DNA of 45,226 nucleotides from Delta-02 sp964513565 (GTDB taxonomy: Bacteria > Desulfobacterota > Syntrophorhabdia > Syntrophorhabdales > Syntrophorhabdaceae), in contig CAZENE010000030.1 of the NCBI GenBank assembly GCA_964513565.1, forward strand, positions 1 through 45,226, written 5' to 3'. Shown piece by piece: positions 7,026-14,708 of this stretch. The notes below the pieces were generated by a model. That model had not been told where the DNA came from and did not search any database. It saw only the letters and a list, made by a program, of their open reading frames with translations. The translations under genes and the position numbers were made by a program. Numbering within the stretch: position 1 is the first letter of the stretch; every line of letters starts with the position of its first letter.

Positions 7026-8324
7026 TTATATACTGCCCCGCAATGAATTAGCATACCCTTTTATTATATTCACTTCCACTAATTTGTAAACCATGCTCGC
7101 ATCACCGGTGAAGTTGACGATCTTGCCAGTCCGCGTCCTGCCTGTGAGTTCATCGGGCGAGTTCTTGCTCGGCCCTTCGACGAGGACCTCCATTTTTTTC
7201 CCTTCCGCGCTTTGGTTGATTTCAAGGGTTATTTCCCTCTGGCGCATCTGGAAACGCGCCAGCCGTTCATGGGCGACGGCCGCAGGAACGGTGTCCGTCA
7301 GCCTCGCGGCAGCCGTAAATTTCCGGGCGGAATATATAAAAGAGAATGTGCCGTCAAATTTAACGGTTCTCATGAGCCGCATCGTCTGCTCAAAATCTTC
7401 TTCGGTCTCGCCCGGAAAACCGACAATGCAATCAGCGGTCAAGGCTATTTCGGGGCATTGCTTTTTCAATGCCCCGACCTTTCCGAGATATTCCGCCGCG
7501 GTGTATCCCCTGTTCATCCGGGCCAGGATGCGGTCCGAACCCGATTGGAAGGGCAGATGGATCGATTCGCACAGGGTCTTAAGATTACCGAAGCACTCGA
7601 TGAGTTCCGGAGATATATCCTTGGGATGCGACGTTACGAAACGAAGGCGTGCGATTCCCGGTATCTTATCTATCTCCTCAAGGAGCTGCGGAAAAGAGAG
7701 GTCGTTTTTACCATTATTGTATGAATTTACATTCTGCCCGAGAAGGGTGACCTCGACCATTCCGCGTTCGGCCATCTCGCGGACCTCGGACAGGACATCC
7801 GCGCTCGGCCTTGATTCCTCCCGGCCACGCACATACGGCACAACGCAATAGCTGCAGAAATTATTACAGCCCTTCATGATCGTCAGGAAGCCCTTGATCC
7901 CCTGCCGCGTATTATGCGGCCTGATATAAAGCGATGGTGAACAGCCTTCATCGCCAAAGCCTTTGGTCCGGATGCCCTGAGTCGCATTCTCGACCGCCTC
8001 GGCGATCCTGTGGATATTTGATGGCCCGAGTGAAAAATCTATGAATGGCAGGCGCTCGAATATATTTTCTTTCTCTTGCTCGGCGACGCATCCCGTCACT
8101 CCTAGGATAAGGCCCGTCTTCTTCCGGACGTGCTGAAGCCTTCCCATAAGGCTGAAAAATTTCTGCTCCGCCTTCTGCCGGATAGAGCACGTGTTTACGA
8201 TAACGATATCTGCATCGTCGATGCCGGAGGCGGCACAATGACCATGGTCGATAAGGACGGAGCCCATCTTCTGCATGTCATGATCGTTCATCTGGCAGCC
8301 GAAGTTTTCAATTAAAAAGCGCAT
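7026..8324 (-). CDS. miaB: tRNA-2-methylthio-N6-dimethylallyladenosine synthase MiaB
   Basis: A 432-residue radical-SAM methylthiotransferase, normal length. The N-terminal MTTase domain has its three cluster cysteines in ENFGCQMND, NTCSIR and GCVAEQ. The radical-SAM C-x3-C-x2-C is GCNNFCSYC, followed by VVPYVRGREESR, and a TRAM domain lies in the last ~65 residues. It adds a methylthio group to i6A37 of tRNAs reading U-starting codons. I start it at ATG 8324 (MRFLIENFG) because AGGAG lies 10 nt upstream, although the frame opens earlier. Upstream (8325-8652) is a repeat-rich scar that includes a second copy of its first 14 codons. Confidence 0.93.
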   Translation of the reverse strand: MRFLIENFGCQMNDHDMQKMGSVLIDHGHCAASGIDDADIVIVNTCSIRQKAEQKFFSLMGRLQHVRKKTGLILGVTGCVAEQEKENIFERLPFIDFSLGPSNIHRIAEAVENATQGIRTKGFGDEGCSPSLYIRPHNTRQGIKGFLTIMKGCNNFCSYCVVPYVRGREESRPSADVLSEVREMAERGMVEVTLLGQNVNSYNNGKNDLSFPQLLEEIDKIPGIARLRFVTSHPKDISPELIECFGNLKTLCESIHLPFQSGSDRILARMNRGYTAAEYLGKVGALKKQCPEIALTADCIVGFPGETEEDFEQTMRLMRTVKFDGTFSFIYSARKFTAAARLTDTVPAAVAHERLARFQMRQREITLEINQSAEGKKMEVLVEGPSKNSPDELTGRTRTGKIVNFTGDASMVYKLVEVNIIKGYANSLRGSI

Positions 8325-8357
8325 ACCGCTCTTACTCCTGGGAAAAGATAGCAACAA

Positions 8358-8498
8358 TTAATCAAACTTGCCTAAAGTCACACACCTGGCGTCATGCGGC
8401 TTTTCGCGCCGGAACTGGATCCCGGCTTTCGCCGAGATGACGTCTGGAAGAAATTGGTCGTTCATCTGGCAGCCGAAGTTTTCGATCAAGAATTTCAT
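8358..8498 (-). pseudogene. Truncated second miaB 5' end fused to a repeat
   Basis: Codons from ATG 8498 encode MKFLIENFGCQMND, the MiaB N-terminus, then pass directly into the repeat at 8416-8442, read as DVISAKAGIQ, and stop with TAA at 8358. Compared with intact miaB, 25 nt are identical (TCGTTCATCTGGC... on the plus strand) and the flanking codons differ mainly at third positions, so it is not a fresh copy. No ribosome binding site precedes it. It is probably the remnant of a paralogous or exchanged miaB start, broken by repeat insertion. Confidence 0.6.
8416..8442. repeat. REP-like palindromic repeat
   Basis: TGGATCCCGGCTTTCGCCGA and following bases form a hairpin (CCCGGC-TTTC-GCCGAG, one mismatch). 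They resemble the widespread 'TGGATTCCCGC..GCGGGAATGACG' short palindrome of bacterial genomes, whose translation VIPAKAGIQ is often seen in spurious ORFs. Only this one copy is in the window. Confidence 0.6.
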
Positions 8499-8505
8499 CA
8501 GAAAT

Positions 8506-8628
8506 GTTCTACGTTCAAAACATTCATGGTCCACGCTGGAAAAGAACGAAGACCATGTCAAGTTCGGCATTAACTTAACATGGTCTTCACTAAAGTACAA
8601 ATTTTCGCCTGGGTCCTTAACGTAGAAC
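8506..8628. repeat. Inverted-repeat element with internal long hairpin
   Basis: GTTCTACGTT (8506-8515) and its complement AACGTAGAAC (8619-8628) bound a 123-bp block. Inside it, 8548-8564 pairs with 8572-8588 as a 17-position stem with one mismatch (C59/A77 in the last two digits) and a 7-nt loop. The same terminal decamer recurs at 39332-39413, so this is a dispersed family, possibly a small non-autonomous element. It lies between the FBP aldolase/phosphatase stop and the miaB remnant, and may end the surE-fbp transcript. Confidence 0.6.
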
Positions 8629-8652
8629 GCAGAACGGTCTGTCTATTTCCTT

Positions 8653-9753
8653 CTATTTCCTTACCTTAAACTTCGGTTCCAGCGTCTGCATCTTCTTCAC
8701 GATGCCGCCGTATTCGAGTTCGCTGTATGGAAGCATTGCGGCGCCGGAGAAGCCCTGCTGGCGGATCTCGGTCGCCTTGCGGGACACGTTCGTCCTTATA
8801 TAATCCCAGTACGGATGGTCGAAGCAGTCCGCGGCGTCGGTCAGTTTCCCTTGATGCACGCAGAACCCCATCGCGGCCACAACGGGTGGGCCGTCAAAAA
8901 ATGATACGCTGGAATTCATCTTGACCGGCATTAACGGTCCGGTATGGCTTCCCCGCATGAAACCGGCCACATAATGCCCGATGTTAAAAGGCGCCAGCAC
9001 TTCGCCCGTTGCCGGGAAAGGCCCCTGGCAGCGCACCAGCATTACGGGGTCATCTTTTCCGGTGTATTTTCCCGCTATGTTATGGAGACGCGACGTGCAG
9101 CACGAAGCTGCGATTTCACCCGTCTCGCGGGAAAAGACGGACTCGACGACATAGCGCTCGTTATCGCGAAGCAGCGCCGCGATATCATACAGTTCTTCGG
9201 GCGCATTAAGTTCGATGACCTTGTCGCCCTCCGTATGCTCGACATCCATGATGACGAACTTGAAACCCTTGGCCATGTTTGGGGAAAGAATGAGGCCGGA
9301 GTTATACATCGGGTCGCAAAACATGAGATAAAGCGGCAGGTTATAGGCGCCGGGGTCGGTTTTGTCTGCGGCGAACATCAAGAAGGGCTCGTTCGGGCGC
9401 TCCTCAAACTCCATCTCGGCGACGGCCGGTCCCATGCCCTTGACATTACCTGAAAAAGAATCCTTTAAAAGGTCCTGTCCGGCTCCGTAGAGTCCCTGAT
9501 TTTTGGCCACCTGTGTACCGGCAAGGAAGGCCTCCCAGGCAAGCTTGTGGAGTTTTTCGTAACCCACGCCATTGGAATGGGCAAAGAGTATGGCTACGTC
9601 ATCGCCGGTATGGCTCACAAAAAAATCGCTCACAAGGTCCTTGCTCTCCGCCGCAACAAACTCTTTAACCTTATCAATGAGCGGTTTGCTGGGGCAGATA
9701 TGTCCGCCGATACTCCCAATATCAGCCTTGATAATGGATAATGTTGTCTTCAT
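8653..9753 (-). CDS. fbp: Archaeal-type fructose-1,6-bisphosphate aldolase/phosphatase
   Basis: A 366-residue class V FBPase, the bifunctional enzyme that condenses triose phosphates to FBP and dephosphorylates it to F6P, making gluconeogenesis one-way. Family segments are clear: 'LSIIKADIGSIGGH' at the N-terminus (Asp metal ligand), SHTGDDVAIL, MFCDPMYNSGLIL, 'GHYVAGFMRGSHTGPLMPV', and a C-terminal PYSELEYGG. The length is normal. A strong GGAGGAGG site precedes ATG 9753, which overlaps the surE stop as ATGA, so the two are translationally coupled. The enzyme is typical of archaea and deep-branching, often thermophilic or anaerobic, autotrophic bacteria, which supports an anaerobic gluconeogenic or autotrophic lifestyle. 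Confidence 0.92.
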   Translation of the reverse strand: MKTTLSIIKADIGSIGGHICPSKPLIDKVKEFVAAESKDLVSDFFVSHTGDDVAILFAHSNGVGYEKLHKLAWEAFLAGTQVAKNQGLYGAGQDLLKDSFSGNVKGMGPAVAEMEFEERPNEPFLMFAADKTDPGAYNLPLYLMFCDPMYNSGLILSPNMAKGFKFVIMDVEHTEGDKVIELNAPEELYDIAALLRDNERYVVESVFSRETGEIAASCCTSRLHNIAGKYTGKDDPVMLVRCQGPFPATGEVLAPFNIGHYVAGFMRGSHTGPLMPVKMNSSVSFFDGPPVVAAMGFCVHQGKLTDAADCFDHPYWDYIRTNVSRKATEIRQQGFSGAAMLPYSELEYGGIVKKMQTLEPKFKVRK

Positions 9754-10502
9754 GGCAACCTCCTCCTGAAATGATTTTTATAGACTTTCATCGAACGTAC
9801 GTTCGTTATATCAAGACTAAGGGGCGTAATGGATATAAAGCCTTTTTCGACCGCATAGAAGTCGGTGCCGCGTTTACGCTCATAATTATCACCATTTCCG
9901 CCGATCCAGTAATATTTGCCGCCGCGCGGGTCAACTCTCTCGTGAACAATATCATTATATATTCTTTTTCCGAGCCTTGTCACGGAAAAACCTCTGATCA
10001 TATCTCGCGGAAGGTTGGGAATATTGACGTTGGCAAAAGTGCCTTCCGGCATTGACTTGCTGCTTAATGCTTCGATGATCTCTGCGGCGACCCGGGCCGC
10101 GTCCTCGAAAAGAAACTTTTCGCGGGCGCAGATCGATATCGCCATCGACGGGATGTTGAGGAAAGCCCCTTCCTTGGCGGCGGCCACCGTCCCGGAATAG
10201 TGTACATCCTGGCCCATGTTAGGTCCCGTATTTATGCCGGAAACGACAAGATCAGGTTTTCGCGGAAGTACCGTATTGACGCCCAGGAGCACGCAGTCGG
10301 CAGGAGTGCCGTTCGTAGCGTAGACCCTTTCGGATACCTCGCGGACCCGAAGCGGCTTATGCAGGGTGACCGCATGGGCGACACATGTACGTTCCCGCTC
10401 GGGCGCGACCATATATATTTCATTATTTACGGAAAGGCGTTTCCCTAGCGTCAAAATACCTTTTGAATGAATGCCGTCGTCATTGGTAAGAAGGATTAGC
10501 AA
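9750..10502 (-). CDS. surE: 5'/3'-nucleotidase SurE
   Basis: A 250-residue SurE nucleotidase. It begins M-L-I-L-L-T-N-D-D-G-I-H, where the paired Asp of NDDG bind the metal, and continues with 'PDLVVSGINTGPNMGQDVHYSGTVAAAKEGA', the other signature. It dephosphorylates nucleoside monophosphates and is linked to stationary-phase survival. The start codon is TTG at 10502: this gives exactly the family N-terminus, and no ATG or GTG would. Only a weak GGG lies upstream. The stop overlaps the FBP aldolase/phosphatase start. The tRNA-Pro gene ends 27 bp upstream on the same strand, and I see no separate promoter, so surE may be transcribed from the tRNA promoter. Confidence 0.92.
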   Translation of the reverse strand: MLILLTNDDGIHSKGILTLGKRLSVNNEIYMVAPERERTCVAHAVTLHKPLRVREVSERVYATNGTPADCVLLGVNTVLPRKPDLVVSGINTGPNMGQDVHYSGTVAAAKEGAFLNIPSMAISICAREKFLFEDAARVAAEIIEALSSKSMPEGTFANVNIPNLPRDMIRGFSVTRLGKRIYNDIVHERVDPRGGKYYWIGGNGDNYERKRGTDFYAVEKGFISITPLSLDITNVRSMKVYKNHFRRRLP

Positions 10503-10529
10503 GAATTACCCGGCCGTGGAAATAAAATA

Positions 10530-10605
10530 TCGGGGCGACGGGATTTGAACCTGCGGCCTCTTGCACCCCAAGCAAGTGCGCTAAACCATGCTGCGCTACG
10601 CCCCG
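10530..10605 (-). tRNA. tRNA-Pro (anticodon GGG)
   Basis: A cloverleaf is visible. The acceptor helix CGGGGCG/CGCCCCG lies at 10605-10599 and 10537-10531, the D stem is GCGC/GCGC, and the anticodon stem CTTGC/GCAAG holds loop TTGGGGT, giving anticodon GGG. The T loop is TTCAAAT, and the discriminator base A is at 10530. CCA is not encoded. The T stem GCAGG/CCCGT carries a central A-C mispair and a terminal G-T wobble. Confidence 0.95.
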
Positions 10606-10615
10606 ATGGATATCT

Positions 10616-10644
10616 AATATAACGGATAGCCTTTTAAAAGTCCA
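10616..10644 (-). promoter_or_regulatory. Promoter of tRNA-Pro
   Basis: On the minus strand TGGACT (10644-10639) is followed after 17 nt by TATATT (10621-10616). The predicted start lies about 4 nt before the tRNA 5' end. It probably also drives surE and the downstream aldolase/phosphatase gene. Confidence 0.65.
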
Positions 10645-10683
10645 TAGTTTTAGGCTTAAACCGGCGTATCTGGCTTGTTTCTA

Positions 10684-10713
10684 TTGACTTTTTTTACGTC
10701 CTTATCATAATAT
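10684..10713 (+). promoter_or_regulatory. Promoter of the rplU operon
   Basis: TTGACT (10684-10689) is followed by CATAAT (16-nt spacer) or TAATAT (18-nt spacer, 10708-10713), ahead of the rplU ATG at 10752 with its AAGGAG site. It is divergent from the tRNA promoter. Confidence 0.65.
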
Positions 10714-10751
10714 ATGTAGTTTTTTTCAGAACCTAAGTTAAGGAGTATTAC

Positions 10752-11069
10752 ATGTACGCGATCATTGAAAACGGCGGCAAGCAGTACAAGATCGAAGAGG
10801 GGAAGAAGGTTAGGCTCGAGAAATTCGCCGGCGCCGAAGGCGACGAAGTGAAGCTCGAGAATGTTCTTGCCGTCAATACCGGGGAGGCAACACTTATCGG
10901 AAGTCCTTATGTCTCGGGTGCATACATCAATGGAAAGGTAGTTGCCCAGGGAAGAGACAAAAAGATCACAGTCTTCAAGTACAAGAGACGGAAAGATTAC
11001 AAGGTGAAAAAAGGTCACCGGCAGCCTTTCACGGAACTGCTTGTCGAGAAGATCGTAGTGGAGGCATAA
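10752..11069 (+). CDS. rplU: Large-subunit ribosomal protein bL21
   Basis: A 105-residue bL21 with the family opening MYAIIENGGKQYKIEEGKK and the C-terminal basic stretch KYKRRKDYKVKKGHRQPFT that contacts 23S rRNA. The length is normal. AAGGAG precedes the ATG. It is first in the rplU-rpmA-obgE cluster that is conserved across bacteria, and runs under the promoter just upstream. Confidence 0.97.
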   Translation: MYAIIENGGKQYKIEEGKKVRLEKFAGAEGDEVKLENVLAVNTGEATLIGSPYVSGAYINGKVVAQGRDKKITVFKYKRRKDYKVKKGHRQPFTELLVEKIVVEA

Positions 11070-11071
11070 AA

Positions 11072-11323
11072 ATGGCACATAAAAAAGCAGGCGGTAGTTC
11101 ACGCAACGGCAGGGACTCGCAGGGCCAGAGGCTTGGCGTGAAGATATACGGCGGACAGTCCATTAAGGCCGGCAGCATTATCGTAAGGCAGCATGGTACA
11201 AAGATCCATCCCGGGCAGAATGTCGGCATCGGCAAAGACAACACCCTGTTTGCCCTGATTGACGGAATCGTGAAATTCGACGCGACAGGTGATAAAAGAA
11301 GGGCACATGTTCTCCCTGTTTAA
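11072..11323 (+). CDS. rpmA: Large-subunit ribosomal protein bL27
   Basis: An 83-residue bL27. The N-terminus MAHKKAGGSSRNGRDSQG is the flexible arm that reaches the peptidyl-transferase centre. It starts directly with Met-Ala, without the cleaved extension found in Firmicutes. GGQSIKAGSIIVRQ-G and H-P-G-Q-N-V-G-I-G follow as usual. It begins 2 bp after rplU, and its TAA overlaps the obgE ATG by one base. Confidence 0.97.
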   Translation: MAHKKAGGSSRNGRDSQGQRLGVKIYGGQSIKAGSIIVRQHGTKIHPGQNVGIGKDNTLFALIDGIVKFDATGDKRRAHVLPV

Positions 11324-12360
11324 TGAAATTCATTGATGAAGCGACGATATACGTAGAAGCTGGACGAGGTGGGAGTGGCTGTGTAAGTTTTCGACGAGAA
11401 AAGTTTATTCCGCGAGGCGGACCTGACGGTGGTGATGGCGGAAAGGGAGGAGACGTTATCATAGCAGGGAATAAGGACCTCGCAAGCCTCCATGATTTCA
11501 GATACAAGCGCACCTATAAAGCAGAAAATGGAAAGGCCGGGTCGGGAAGGAACAAGACCGGCCGGGAAGGCAGTGACATCATAATAAACGTGCCCCTCGG
11601 TACGGTCGTTTATGACCGTGGTTCATCAGTTGCCATGTTTCAGGTGCTAAAGGATGGGGAGACCCATATCGCGGCAAAAGGTGGCCGGGGCGGCCGGGGC
11701 AATGCCCGCTTCGTCACGCCGACCCACAGGGCGCCCCTTGAGTTCGATCCCGGAGAGGAAGGCGAAAGGCGGTACCTTCACCTTGATCTCAAACTCCTTG
11801 CCGATATAGGTCTCGTCGGCCACCCGAACGCCGGTAAATCAACCTTGATCTCCCGCCTGACGCAGGCGAGGCCCAAGGTTGGGGATTATCCGTTCACGAC
11901 CCTGAATCCCAGCCTCGGCGTACTTGATGATGACGAAAAAAAATTCGTGATTGCCGATATCCCGGGTATTATAGAAGGTGCCTCCCGGGGAAAAGGGCTT
12001 GGGCTGGCGTTCTTGAAGCATATTGAAAGGACGGGAGCGCTCCTCGTTGTCCTTGATCTTTCTTCGGATGACATAGCCGATGATTATGCGACGCTTCTCA
12101 ATGAACTTCGTAATTATAAGGAAGAAATGCTGGGAAGGCCGAGGATCATTGTCCTTAACAAGGCCGACCTTGTCCCGCCTGACAGGGCAGCACGATGGAG
12201 GTCCTACCTTACCGAAAAGGGCGAGAAGGCCGTCATTGTGAGCGCGCTAGCACGCCTGGGGATCACTGAATTGAGGGAAGCCATTTCCGGGAGTGTGAGG
12301 CCCCTGAAGGCCGATATTGCCGACGGGATCGGCCGGAACGATAATGATAAGGTCTCTTGA
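11323..12360 (+). CDS. obgE: Ribosome-assembly GTPase Obg/CgtA
   Basis: A 345-residue Obg GTPase. The glycine-rich OBG domain occupies residues 1-157 (GRGGSGCVSFRREKFIPRGG-PDGGDGGKGG). The G domain follows with P-loop VGHPNAGKSTL, switch region YPFTTLNPSLG, DIPGIIEGAS (G3) and NKADL (G4). The position before PNAGKS is His where Phe is more usual, a mild variation. Obg binds the 50S subunit and ppGpp and controls late assembly. The C-terminal OCT domain of Firmicutes is absent, as is usual elsewhere. It overlaps rpmA by one base (TAATG) and is followed directly by proB. Confidence 0.96.
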   Translation: MKFIDEATIYVEAGRGGSGCVSFRREKFIPRGGPDGGDGGKGGDVIIAGNKDLASLHDFRYKRTYKAENGKAGSGRNKTGREGSDIIINVPLGTVVYDRGSSVAMFQVLKDGETHIAAKGGRGGRGNARFVTPTHRAPLEFDPGEEGERRYLHLDLKLLADIGLVGHPNAGKSTLISRLTQARPKVGDYPFTTLNPSLGVLDDDEKKFVIADIPGIIEGASRGKGLGLAFLKHIERTGALLVVLDLSSDDIADDYATLLNELRNYKEEMLGRPRIIVLNKADLVPPDRAARWRSYLTEKGEKAVIVSALARLGITELREAISGSVRPLKADIADGIGRNDNDKVS

Positions 12361-13455
12361 ATGAATCGTGTTGTCATTAAAATCGGGACATCGGTCCTTC
12401 TTGATGATGAAAAAAAGATCAGCTCCGGCAAGATACGTGATATCGCCCGGCAGGTGAAAAAGGCCAAAGAGTCCGGAACGCAGATTATTATCGTTTCAAG
12501 CGGCGCAGTGGGTTGCGGTATGGAGACGATCGGTATCACCCGTAAACCGAAGGAGATCGCCAAGAAACAGGCGCTTGCGTCCATCGGGCAGGTCCTTCTT
12601 ATGAAAATGTACCGTGAAAATTTTGAAAAGAGGGACATGAAAGTCAGTCAGATCCTTCTGACCCATGAAGATATCAAGAACAGGGTGAGGTGCCTTAACC
12701 TTACAAATACCCTCGATACCCTATTGAGGATGGGCATTGTTCCCGTTATCAACGAAAATGACGCTCTTTCTTTCACGGAGATCAAATTCGGGGATAACGA
12801 CAACCTTTCGGCCCTCATCGCGCAGATAGCATCCGCCGACCTCCTCCTTATCCTGTCGGATGTCGAAGGTCTGTATGACCGCGACCCGAACCGGTTCCCG
12901 GATGCGAAGATGATACCCGTTGTCAGGAAGATCGATGAAGAGATCGAAGGAAGTGCGGCGCAGTCGGCGAGCGAAAAAAGTGTCGGCGGCATGATCAGCA
13001 AGCTCGAGGCTGCGAAAAAGGCAGGCATGTACGGGATACCGACCCGTGTTGTTCTCGGTGGCAAAAAGGATGTTATCCTCAAGGTCCTCGCAGGAAAAGA
13101 GGTCGGGACGCTTTTCCTGCCCGGCCGGCGGCTCGCCCGACGTAAATGGTGGACGGCCTTCGCATTTAAAGCAAAAGGAACGATCTGGGTTGATGAGGGG
13201 GCCGAACAGGCCATTGCGAGGAATGGCAAAAGCCTCCTGCCGTCGGGTATTATCCGGATCGAGGGGCACTTTGCGAGCGGCGATTGTATCGAGATGAAAA
13301 ATGTCTCGGGAGCAATGGTTGCGAAAGGGCTGGCCAATTACTCGTCATCCGAGATGGACAGGATAAAGGGCCTGAATAGCATCGATATCGAAAAAGAGCT
13401 TGGGTACAAGTATACCGAGGAAGTGGTCCACAGGGATAATATGGTGGTCATATGA
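12361..13455 (+). CDS. proB: Glutamate 5-kinase
   Basis: A 364-residue glutamate 5-kinase, the first committed step of proline synthesis. The amino-acid kinase domain begins VVIKIGTSVL, includes VSSGAVGCG and 'NDALSFTEIKFGDNDNLSA' (substrate and feedback-proline site), and LILSDVEGLYDRDP. A C-terminal PUA domain (about residues 280-360) has LLPSGIIRIEGHFASGD. The ATG directly follows the obgE TGA, and the stop overlaps the proA start as ATGA, so proB and proA are translationally coupled. Confidence 0.96.
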   Translation: MNRVVIKIGTSVLLDDEKKISSGKIRDIARQVKKAKESGTQIIIVSSGAVGCGMETIGITRKPKEIAKKQALASIGQVLLMKMYRENFEKRDMKVSQILLTHEDIKNRVRCLNLTNTLDTLLRMGIVPVINENDALSFTEIKFGDNDNLSALIAQIASADLLLILSDVEGLYDRDPNRFPDAKMIPVVRKIDEEIEGSAAQSASEKSVGGMISKLEAAKKAGMYGIPTRVVLGGKKDVILKVLAGKEVGTLFLPGRRLARRKWWTAFAFKAKGTIWVDEGAEQAIARNGKSLLPSGIIRIEGHFASGDCIEMKNVSGAMVAKGLANYSSSEMDRIKGLNSIDIEKELGYKYTEEVVHRDNMVVI

Positions 13456-14696
13456 AAGCTGAAAAACTTGCCCGGAAGGCGAAGGCGGCATCCGACATCC
13501 TTGCCCATGCATCCACCGATCAAAAAAACCGGGTTTTAATGCGTCTTGCTGAAAAGCTCGGAAAGAGTCGGGAATACCTGTATGAGGAAAACGCTAGGGA
13601 CATCAGGGCTGCCGAGAAGGAAGGCCTAGCGAAAAGCCTTATTGACAGGCTCAGGATCGATGACAAGATCATACGCGAAATGCAGGTGAGCCTCGCTGAT
13701 GTAGCCGCCCTGCCTGACCCGGTGGGAGAGATCGTGAAGACCTGGAAAAGGCCCAATGACCTTCTTGTCGGGAGGATGAGGATCCCCATCGGAGTTATCC
13801 TGATCATCTATGAATCACGCCCGAATGTTACCATCGAGGCATTTGCGCTCTGCCTGAAGAGCGGCAACTGCGTTATACTGAAGGGCGGGTCCGAGGCGTA
13901 TTATTCGAATAAGGTGCTGCATGAACTGATAGTCGAAACCTTAAGCGAATCGGACATACCGGCAGATGCCGCGCAGTTCGTCGAGACAGCCGACCGTGAA
14001 TTCATATATTCGCTTCTCGAACGCGAAGAAGAGATAGACCTCGTTATCCCGCGCGGGGGCGAAGCGTTGATACGCAATATTGTAAAGCGGTCCCGGATAC
14101 CTGTCCTCAAGCATTATAAAGGGGTATGTCATATATATGTTGATGATGAATCCGATGAAATGATGGCCATAGACATTTCTATCAATGCGAAAGCCCAGAA
14201 GCCTGCGACCTGTAATGCGCTGGAGACGCTTCTCGTGCATGAAAAGATCGCGCAGTCCTTCCTGCCGAAGATACACAAGGAACTGACGCGTCAGGGGGTT
14301 GTCGTGAAAGGCTGTGAAAAGACCGGGTCGATCCTCACGGGGATAAAAAAGGCGACGGATGCGGACTGGTACATGGAATATCTCGACCTGACGCTTTCAA
14401 TAAAGGTTGTCAGGGATATGGCCGAGGCTATCGATCATATCCGTAAATATGGTTCGAGCCATACGGAAGCGATCATCACGACAAATTATGACCGGGCATG
14501 GAAATTCCTGCGAGAGATAAATTCCTCACTGGTCCTTGTCAACGCCTCAACCCGGTTGAATGACGGTTTTCAGCTCGGCCTCGGCGCCGAGATGGGCATC
14601 TCCACGACGAGGCTCCACGCATTCGGGCCGATGGGGCTTGAAGAGCTCACCGTAACGAAATTCATCGGCTTCGGAAATGGACAGTTAAGGACCTGA
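13452..14696 (+). CDS. proA: Gamma-glutamyl phosphate reductase
   Basis: A 414-residue aldehyde-dehydrogenase-fold enzyme that reduces gamma-glutamyl phosphate to the semialdehyde with NADPH. Signatures are 'IPIGVILIIYESRPNVTIEAF', 'LCLKSGNCVILKGGSEA', LVIPRGGEALI and the catalytic Cys region 'KPATCNALETLLVH', plus 'FGPMGLEELTVTKFIGFGNGQLR' at the end. The length is normal. It overlaps proB by 4 bp; the product of ProB is unstable and is probably channelled between the two. Confidence 0.96.
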   Translation: MKAEKLARKAKAASDILAHASTDQKNRVLMRLAEKLGKSREYLYEENARDIRAAEKEGLAKSLIDRLRIDDKIIREMQVSLADVAALPDPVGEIVKTWKRPNDLLVGRMRIPIGVILIIYESRPNVTIEAFALCLKSGNCVILKGGSEAYYSNKVLHELIVETLSESDIPADAAQFVETADREFIYSLLEREEEIDLVIPRGGEALIRNIVKRSRIPVLKHYKGVCHIYVDDESDEMMAIDISINAKAQKPATCNALETLLVHEKIAQSFLPKIHKELTRQGVVVKGCEKTGSILTGIKKATDADWYMEYLDLTLSIKVVRDMAEAIDHIRKYGSSHTEAIITTNYDRAWKFLREINSSLVLVNASTRLNDGFQLGLGAEMGISTTRLHAFGPMGLEELTVTKFIGFGNGQLRT

Positions 14697-14708
14697 AATG
14701 GTGATCGA

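Noticed and set aside
12204..13337. Minus-strand open frames of 144-229 codons in obgE/proB
   Set aside because: They overlap essential, fully conserved genes and show no protein features.
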